Below are positions 59,440 through 64,000 of a stretch of DNA of 64,000 nt, one piece after another. How positions within the stretch are numbered: the first letter of the stretch is position 1; each line of letters opens with the position of its first letter. A model generated the notes under the pieces. It was not told the DNA's origin and made no database searches. It saw only the letters and a program-made list of their open reading frames with translations. This DNA comes from a bacterium (lineage in GTDB: Bacteria > Vulcanimicrobiota > Xenobia > Xenobiales > JADMJV01), in contig JADMJV010000019.1 of the NCBI GenBank assembly GCA_018780265.1, positions 30,402-94,401 of the forward strand. Reading direction: 5' to 3'. A program made the translations under genes and the position numbers.

Positions 59440-60246
59440 CTAAATGCGGAGCTGTCCCGCGTAAGGACCGTGCCCGCAGCGACAGGCAGCTCCGCAGCGA
59501 GCGGCCAGTTGCACGGCCTCTTCCGACTGCAGGCCCATCCCGACCGCGTAGGCCAGGGCCCCGGCAAAGCTATCGCCACATCCGTAAGCGTCCACCGGCG
59601 GCGCTGGCAAGGGCGAGGCAGGGTAGCCTTGCTCACGACCGTCTCTATACCAATAGCTGCCGCCTTCTTCTCCACGAGTCAGCACACACAGATCAGCGGG
59701 TGGCACCCATTGGCGGGCATCCACCATTTCGCGGGGGTCTTTGGAACTGCCGACCCAGACGTTGGGAACCACTTCCCCCAGCAGTTCGCGCACCCGGGTG
59801 GTGGCCACCAATCGATGGGCGCGCCGGGCCTGGCGGGCGGACCCACCGGTGAAGTAGCATCCACGGCAATCATCCAGCAACTCCCAGGGAAGCCTGTCCT
59901 GCTCAGCGGGCGTCAAACGGGGACCGATGACGGTAATGGTGCGCTCACCTGCAGGGTCGAGAAAGGTGATGCCGCGTCGTTGGGGCTGAGGGCGCCAGGC
60001 AACGTGAACTTCAACGCCCAGGCTTTGTAGCTGCTCCAAGGAGCGGTGACCGAACTCGTCATCACCCAGAGCGGTGAAAAAATGGCAATGACCGGCCAGT
60101 CTGGCGATCTGAACGGCGGCTACGGCACCGCCACCGCCTACTTCTTCCCAGGATTCCTCGGCCTGGACAATCTGGCCCGCCTGGGGTAACTGAGGGACCC
60201 GCACAAAGCCAATCCACTCCACATGCCCGACTACGGCAAAGGGCAA
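59440..60246 (-). CDS. PfkB family carbohydrate kinase
   Basis: A 268-aa ribokinase-like sugar or nucleoside kinase. Seen: the N-terminal G-G-G-G-A-V-A-A-V-Q-I-A-R-L, and the C-terminal signature D-A-Y-G-C-G-D-S-F-A-G-A-L, which holds the catalytic Asp. The substrate cannot be told. Slightly shorter than usual (290-310). TTG start at 60246, with a weak ribosome binding site, 6 nt after a 38-codon ORF in the same frame whose stop is TAG. Cytoplasmic. Confidence 0.85.
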   Translation of the reverse strand: MPFAVVGHVEWIGFVRVPQLPQAGQIVQAEESWEEVGGGGAVAAVQIARLAGHCHFFTALGDDEFGHRSLEQLQSLGVEVHVAWRPQPQRRGITFLDPAGERTITVIGPRLTPAEQDRLPWELLDDCRGCYFTGGSARQARRAHRLVATTRVRELLGEVVPNVWVGSSKDPREMVDARQWVPPADLCVLTRGEEGGSYWYRDGREQGYPASPLPAPPVDAYGCGDSFAGALAYAVGMGLQSEEAVQLAARCGAACRCGHGPYAGQLRI

Positions 60247-60252
60247 AAAAGA

Positions 60253-60369
60253 CTATTTCTTGACAGCGACCTGCTGGAGGCGCTGGGAAAGGTTGAGAGA
60301 GGTCTTGGGGGAGGCCCCCAGGAGGATACCCAGGGCGGCCCGCTGTGTCGGCTTGGTCAAGGTCTTCAT
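60253..60369 (-). CDS. 38-aa leader-like peptide ORF before the PfkB kinase
   Basis: ATG at 60369, GAGGAG 9 nt upstream, then 38 basic and hydrophobic codons (MKTLTKPTQRAALGILLGAS, then PKTSLNLSQRLQQVAVKK) and TAG. The kinase TTG starts 6 nt later in the same frame. Either a small protein that is translationally coupled to the kinase, or a kinase N terminus split by one stop. No known family. Confidence 0.4.
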   Translation of the reverse strand: MKTLTKPTQRAALGILLGASPKTSLNLSQRLQQVAVKK

Positions 60370-61195
60370 CGTGTAGGACTCCTCTGAACGGCTTTTCTCT
60401 ATATCTTTGTTGCTAAGAGATTACCAGGGCAGTGTTAAAAGCCCCAAGAAAAATTGTTAACTTTATCCGCCATTTATCCGGGCTGTTTTGGAGATGCCTT
60501 ACCTGGCCTCGAGCGCCGGCCACGTTTACCCGATCCGTTCATCATAACCGCCCTCTTTCTGGAGACAGCCGAGCAACCTCAGGGCGCGCTGCTCTGGCAG
60601 TGGACCGACATGATGAGCGCCTCAGCTCTCTTGCTTCGCGGGCTTAGGGGTGACTCTGACCGACCAGGATCTAGAGAAAAGCCTGCTTATGAGCCAGATG
60701 TTCGGCTTTGATTAGACGCATTCTCGAGCGGCTTTCGCACACTGGCCCGATCCAACCCGACGCCGGCCTGGATGGGTGCCAAGCAAGTTTGTGACGGCAT
60801 CAAGGAAAAGATGATTCCGGTCGCGCTTTGTCCCGTTCCTCGCGACGATTAAGATGGCAGCCGAACCGTTTGGCACCCGTGGCTCCTGACGGAGTCCGCT
60901 TCTCACTGTCTTTAGCAAAACCCCGGCCATGGCCGGGGTTTTGGTGTGTCGGGGAGATGACCATGGAATGATTTACCGAAGGCCGCTGGTGGGGGCCGGC
61001 GGCTCATCTTCACTGGTCGTTACGTCTCCGGACTGGGCGGAAGGTGCCCCATGGGGCCTCCCTGCGATCCTTTGCCTGGCGAAAAACGCCCAACAAGTAG
61101 GGCTCTATTGATGGAATAGCGCCGCCAAGGGCAGCCCGACTGGCCCCGCCTAAGTCAACATACCAGCACCCGGCCGGGATCAACGAAACTGTGAG
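60370..61195. other. Gene-poor 0.8-kb stretch with short coding-like fragments
   Basis: No full gene. Two plus-strand pieces look like ends of lost genes: L-T-D-Q-D-L-E-K-S-L-L-M-S-Q-M-F-G-F-D stopping at about 60715, and one ending V-A-L-C-P-V-P-R-D-D with TAA at about 60852. A terminator-like palindrome follows at 60917. No RNA gene recognised. Confidence 0.4.
60917..60942. terminator. Bidirectional terminator-like palindrome
   Basis: AAAACCCCGGCCATGGCCGG and the following GGTTTT form a perfect palindrome: a GC-rich stem of 8-9 bp with A-run before and T-run after, so it can act on both strands. Confidence 0.65.
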
Positions 61196-61585
61196 GTGGC
61201 ACCAAGCAAAGTGGACAAGAACGAAGCATATGCCTATCTTCGCACCGTCGAGTTTCGATGCACCGTGGACGAACTTACCCGGCGCATTGGCCTTGAGCCC
61301 ACCGAGGCATGGCACGCAGGCGACGCGCCACCGCCGCCTCGTCAACCCCGGAAATTTAATGCTTGGCACTTACGAAGTCGGTTACCGACCTCCGAAAATG
61401 TCGAGCGACACGTGGTGGACGTGCTTGACCAGATTCGCGGTCGGGAGGCAGTTCTCCGCGACGTGGCCCAAGACTTCGGCCTCACGATGGAGTGCGTCGG
61501 CGCCAAAATGGATCAACGACTACAGCGAGCCCGCAACAGATCTCCCAGGCGCACCAGCATGGGTTCGGTAGAGGCGTCCCAGTAG
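61196..61585 (+). CDS. DUF4279 family protein, 3' end disturbed
   Basis: A protein of up to 129 aa. The first 95 residues match DUF4279: Y-A-Y-L-R-T-V-E-F, then D-E-L-T-R-R-I-G-L-E-P-T, a G-D, and F-N-A-W-H-L-R-S-R. The family has no known function. The last 25 codons are antisense to the end of the MocR gene and lose the family pattern, so the gene seems cut at its 3' end or frameshifted. GTG start, with no strong ribosome binding site. Confidence 0.55.
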   Translation: MAPSKVDKNEAYAYLRTVEFRCTVDELTRRIGLEPTEAWHAGDAPPPPRQPRKFNAWHLRSRLPTSENVERHVVDVLDQIRGREAVLRDVAQDFGLTMECVGAKMDQRLQRARNRSPRRTSMGSVEASQ

Positions 61586-62949
61586 GGCGCGCACAGGCGC
61601 AGACAGTTACGAAAGCGCCCCCGTGCCGAAAAGATAGGGCCGGGCCCAAAGGTCAAACCCAGTTCGATGGCCTTGGGGTAGAGGGTGCGTGTATCGCAGC
61701 CCACCGGCAACTCCACCCAGATCACAAAGCCCCCCTTGGGGCGCGTCACCAAGGTTCCGGCTGGAAAGTTGCGAGCCACCGCCTCGGCCATTTGACAGAC
61801 CTGCCTGGCGTAGTGGCGCTTGCACTGACGCAGATGATGCTCGAAAGCCCCATTGCTGAGGAACTCCGAAATGGCGAGGGCCGGTAAAATGGGCGAACCC
61901 AGGTTGGAAAACAGCTTCAACTGGTGCAGCCGGGGCATATATCGAGGCCCCGCCAAAACCCAACCCACTCGATAGCCAGGAGCCAACGTTTTAGAGAAAG
62001 ACGAACAGAGCAACACCCGGTCGTGGCGGTCAAAGGCGCGCGCCGCGTGGGGGCGGTGGGGGGCATGACTGAGGTCGCCAAAGATATCGTCTTCGATCAA
62101 CGGAAGTTCGTGGCGTCCCAAAATCTCCAGCAACTCCTGCTTGTCGTCATCGCTCAGGCTGGCCCCAGTGGGGTTGGAAAAATTGGTGCACAGCAACACG
62201 GCCCGCACCGGAACATCTTCGAGCGACTGGCGCAAGGCGGCCAGACTGAGACCGTGGACCGGATCCGAGGGGATTTCGACGGCCTTGAGACCCAGCATCT
62301 CAATGGCTTGAAGGTGACCGTAAAAGGTGGGTGACTCTACCACCACCGCGTCCCCCGCCTTGCAAGTGGCCAACAAGCACAGAGTCAAAGCCTCCTGACA
62401 GCCCAAGGTCAGCATCACTTCCTCGGGAGCCACCACGCAGCCACTCTGCAAAGCACGTCGGGCAATCTGAACGCGCAGAGTTTCGCAGCCAGGGGGGATG
62501 TCGTACTGGTTGCCCTGCAAACCGATCTCCTTGGCCACCTTGCCCATGCCTCGGGCCAACCTGGCCGTGGGCAAAAAAGCCGGGTTGGGGCAGGCACTGC
62601 CAAACTGAACCAGGTCGCGACGCTGAAAGTCTCGCAAAAAGCGCATCAAGAACTCTCCCATGCCTACGTCAACCGGGTCTTCCACCAAAGTCTGGCCAGC
62701 CAGACGAGGCGGCAGCGGGGTCCGATCGTTCACGTAATAGCCCGACTGCGGCCTGGCCTCAACCAGCCCCTGATCCTCCAGCATTCGGTAGGCCTCAAGC
62801 ACGGTGGTAATGCTCACCTGCAACTGTGTGCTGAGATTGCGCACCGAGGGCAGCTTCTCTTGAGAAGAGTAAGTCCCACTTTCGATCAGGTGGCGCACAT
62901 GGGTGGCCACCTGCTCATAGCGATGGAGTACACTTTCACTGGCAACCAT
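61513..62949 (-). CDS. MocR-family transcriptional regulator (GntR + aminotransferase-like)
   Basis: A 478-aa regulator. The N-terminal GntR winged helix is at about 5-75: E-K-L-P-S-V-R-N-L-S-T-Q-L-Q-V-S, then V-L-E-A-Y-R-M-L-E-D-Q-G-L-V. A fold-type I aminotransferase-like domain follows (about 115-470) with N-F-S-N-P-T-G, a D-D-I-F-G-D stretch and the PLP lysine in S-S-F-S-K-T-L-A-P-G-Y-R-V-G-W. MocR regulators bind PLP or amino-acid adducts; PdxR is one type. ATG 62949 is chosen (GGAGA 11 nt upstream) over a TTG at 62967. It is divergent from a DMT exporter gene, which it probably controls. Confidence 0.9.
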   Translation of the reverse strand: MVASESVLHRYEQVATHVRHLIESGTYSSQEKLPSVRNLSTQLQVSITTVLEAYRMLEDQGLVEARPQSGYYVNDRTPLPPRLAGQTLVEDPVDVGMGEFLMRFLRDFQRRDLVQFGSACPNPAFLPTARLARGMGKVAKEIGLQGNQYDIPPGCETLRVQIARRALQSGCVVAPEEVMLTLGCQEALTLCLLATCKAGDAVVVESPTFYGHLQAIEMLGLKAVEIPSDPVHGLSLAALRQSLEDVPVRAVLLCTNFSNPTGASLSDDDKQELLEILGRHELPLIEDDIFGDLSHAPHRPHAARAFDRHDRVLLCSSFSKTLAPGYRVGWVLAGPRYMPRLHQLKLFSNLGSPILPALAISEFLSNGAFEHHLRQCKRHYARQVCQMAEAVARNFPAGTLVTRPKGGFVIWVELPVGCDTRTLYPKAIELGLTFGPGPIFSARGRFRNCLRLCAPYWDASTEPMLVRLGDLLRARCSR

Positions 62950-62985
62950 ACAGATCAGTTTCTCCAATTCATAACTGTTATCACC

Positions 62986-63009
62986 ACAGATTGATTTTTC
63001 TGAATCTGT
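62986..63009. promoter_or_regulatory. Inverted repeat in the MocR/exporter divergent region
   Basis: ACAGATT (62986-62992) and AATCTGT (63003-63009) form a 7-bp inverted repeat with a 10-nt A+T-rich spacer between the two divergent genes. A candidate operator for the MocR regulator. Confidence 0.4.
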
Positions 63010-63055
63010 TCCATATCACCTCCATCCCCTACCATGGGACTCCAGGAGGTGAATC

Positions 63056-63949
63056 GTGAAAAAAGTTCTGCTGGCTCTCTCCAGTATCTATATCATTTGG
63101 GGCTCGACATTCCTGGCCGTACGCTACGTTCTGGAGTCCTTTCCTCCCTTAGCCATGAGTGGCGCCCGCTTTGCTGTGGCCGGAATCATGCTCTATCTGT
63201 ACTGCTGGAGGCGCTGTCCGCGTCCAAGCGGGAAACAGTGGCGCTCGGCTGCCCTGGTTGGCGTTCTGATGCTGGGAACCGGCACCGGTCTGGTGGCCTG
63301 GGCCGAACAAACGGTCACCTCTGGCCAGGCCGCCCTGCTCAATGCAACCACGCCCCTGTGGATCGCCCTGTGGGCCTTTTACCGGCGAGGTTACCCGGGT
63401 CACGCCACGGTGGCCGGGGTGGCGCTGGCTACTCTTGGGGTAGTCACCCTGGCTGGCGGCGCGGGCACTTGGTCCGTAGGGGCACTGGCCATCTTTCTGG
63501 CCTCCCTCAGTTGGACGGCGGCCGCCATCCTCTCTCCAAACCTGGACAAACCGGCCAGCAGCGTGCAGTTTTCCGGGATGACCATGCTCTGTGCGGGCAT
63601 ATTCCTGGGGGGCTGGAGCACCCTGGTGGGGGAGCAGATGTTGGGACCGATCACAGCCAGCGCGCTTTTCTCCTGGCTCTACCTGGTGGTGGCCGGCTCA
63701 CTTATCGGACTGACCGCCTACACCTGGCTGCTACAAAATGTGTCGGCCACGCTGGTAGCCACCCACACCTACGTCAATCCAGTCATCGCGGTGGGTCTGT
63801 CAGCCCTGGTCGGTGAAGCCCTGCCAAGATCCATGCCGTTGGCCATGGCCCTGGTGGTCACCGGCGTAGCCTGTATCAGCTTCAAAGACGTAGTCTTTCC
63901 GGCTCGCGTATTTCGCACCTGGATCCCTATGATCGGCCACGGCCACTAA
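63056..63949 (+). CDS. EamA/DMT-superfamily transporter
   Basis: A 297-aa inner-membrane protein with about ten hydrophobic helices, in two EamA halves. Seen: I-W-G-S-T-F-L-A-V-R, A-R-F-A-V-A-G, then a first-half G-x-x-L-x-x-x-G, and second-half motifs H-T-Y-V-N-P-V-I-A-V (the usual loop between helices 8 and 9) and G-E-A-L-P. This is the YedA/RhaT-type drug/metabolite exporter family, which moves amino acids or other metabolites. GTG with AGGAGG 6 nt upstream. Placement opposite a MocR gene suggests export of an amino acid or of a PLP-related compound. Confidence 0.9.
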   Translation: MKKVLLALSSIYIIWGSTFLAVRYVLESFPPLAMSGARFAVAGIMLYLYCWRRCPRPSGKQWRSAALVGVLMLGTGTGLVAWAEQTVTSGQAALLNATTPLWIALWAFYRRGYPGHATVAGVALATLGVVTLAGGAGTWSVGALAIFLASLSWTAAAILSPNLDKPASSVQFSGMTMLCAGIFLGGWSTLVGEQMLGPITASALFSWLYLVVAGSLIGLTAYTWLLQNVSATLVATHTYVNPVIAVGLSALVGEALPRSMPLAMALVVTGVACISFKDVVFPARVFRTWIPMIGHGH

Positions 63950-64000
63950 GGGCCCGTCCTGGAATAAGCTGGTCAAACCATGACTTGAAGCCCTATTTGA

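Noticed and set aside
1..64000. CRISPR arrays, tRNA or rRNA genes, complete IS elements or prophage
   Set aside because: No regular direct repeats, no tRNA-like GGTTCGA loops in intergenic DNA, no transposase other than the housekeeping-type Xer protein, and no phage structural genes were seen.

Overview
The window is G+C-rich chromosomal DNA of a free-living bacterium with a Gram-negative-style envelope (Sec signals, lipoprotein signals, periplasmic or secreted proteins). Genes are tightly packed, often with 1-4 nt stop/start overlaps, and GTG and TTG starts are frequent. I see no rRNA or tRNA gene, CRISPR array or complete insertion sequence. The organism cannot be named from this stretch. 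Abundant TPR proteins, a futalosine-pathway gene, type III pantothenate kinase, a type-2 IleRS and a MetRS with an HMGT signature suggest a deep-branching lineage (Cyanobacteria-related, Eremiobacterota/Armatimonadota or similar); this is a weak inference.

Layout. 1-1076: end of a membrane protein, then a Xer recombinase. 9756-1081 (minus): one long transcription unit, metG, two small membrane-anchored paralogues, a TPR protein, gnd, a secreted protein, a 616-aa zinc-ribbon protein and an RNase H-like/TPR protein. 9890-11937 (plus): ddl coupled to a PilT-like protein whose ATPase motifs are ruined. 17715-11965 (minus): leuS, cysS, rlmB and a secreted protein. 17787-28117: a signalling and scaffold region with a 2015-aa STAND-like ATPase/TPR protein carrying a duplicated N-terminal domain, a divergent PilZ protein, a small coiled-coil protein, a zinc-ribbon/membrane/TPR protein and a GAF/TPR protein. 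28183-37535: radical SAM/SPASM enzyme, small secreted protein, mqnD with a dicarboxylate/amino-acid symporter, a very large TPR protein, htpG. 38187-40884: bolA, a LicD-type phosphotransferase and a cytidylyltransferase/aminotransferase-fold fusion, all overlapping, which look like a route for putting a phospho-amino-alcohol on a surface glycan. 45127-40865: ileS, with the unusual GXHH signature, and a secreted beta-propeller-like protein.

45128-52511 is accessory and partly decayed. It holds a broken Uma2-like gene, DUF1841, secreted proteins of unknown role, a lipoprotein joining dockerin-like repeats to a Cys-X5-Arg phosphatase, a composite endonuclease V/GNAT pseudogene, a methyltransferase, an NlpC/P60-like protein and a glycine-rich membrane protein. 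52667-58393 returns to core functions: a secreted prolyl oligopeptidase, then a promoter and the pantothenate operon (DUF2520 protein, panB, panC, coaX) with a lipoprotein. 58737-63949: a MazF-type toxin with its antitoxin, a PfkB sugar kinase behind a 38-codon leader ORF, a gene-poor stretch, a DUF4279 protein, and a MocR regulator divergent from a DMT-family exporter.

The strongest candidates for new biology are the LicD/fusion pair, the PilT-like pseudo-ATPase tied to ddl, the duplicated-domain STAND-like giant, the dockerin-phosphatase lipoprotein and the GXHH IleRS.
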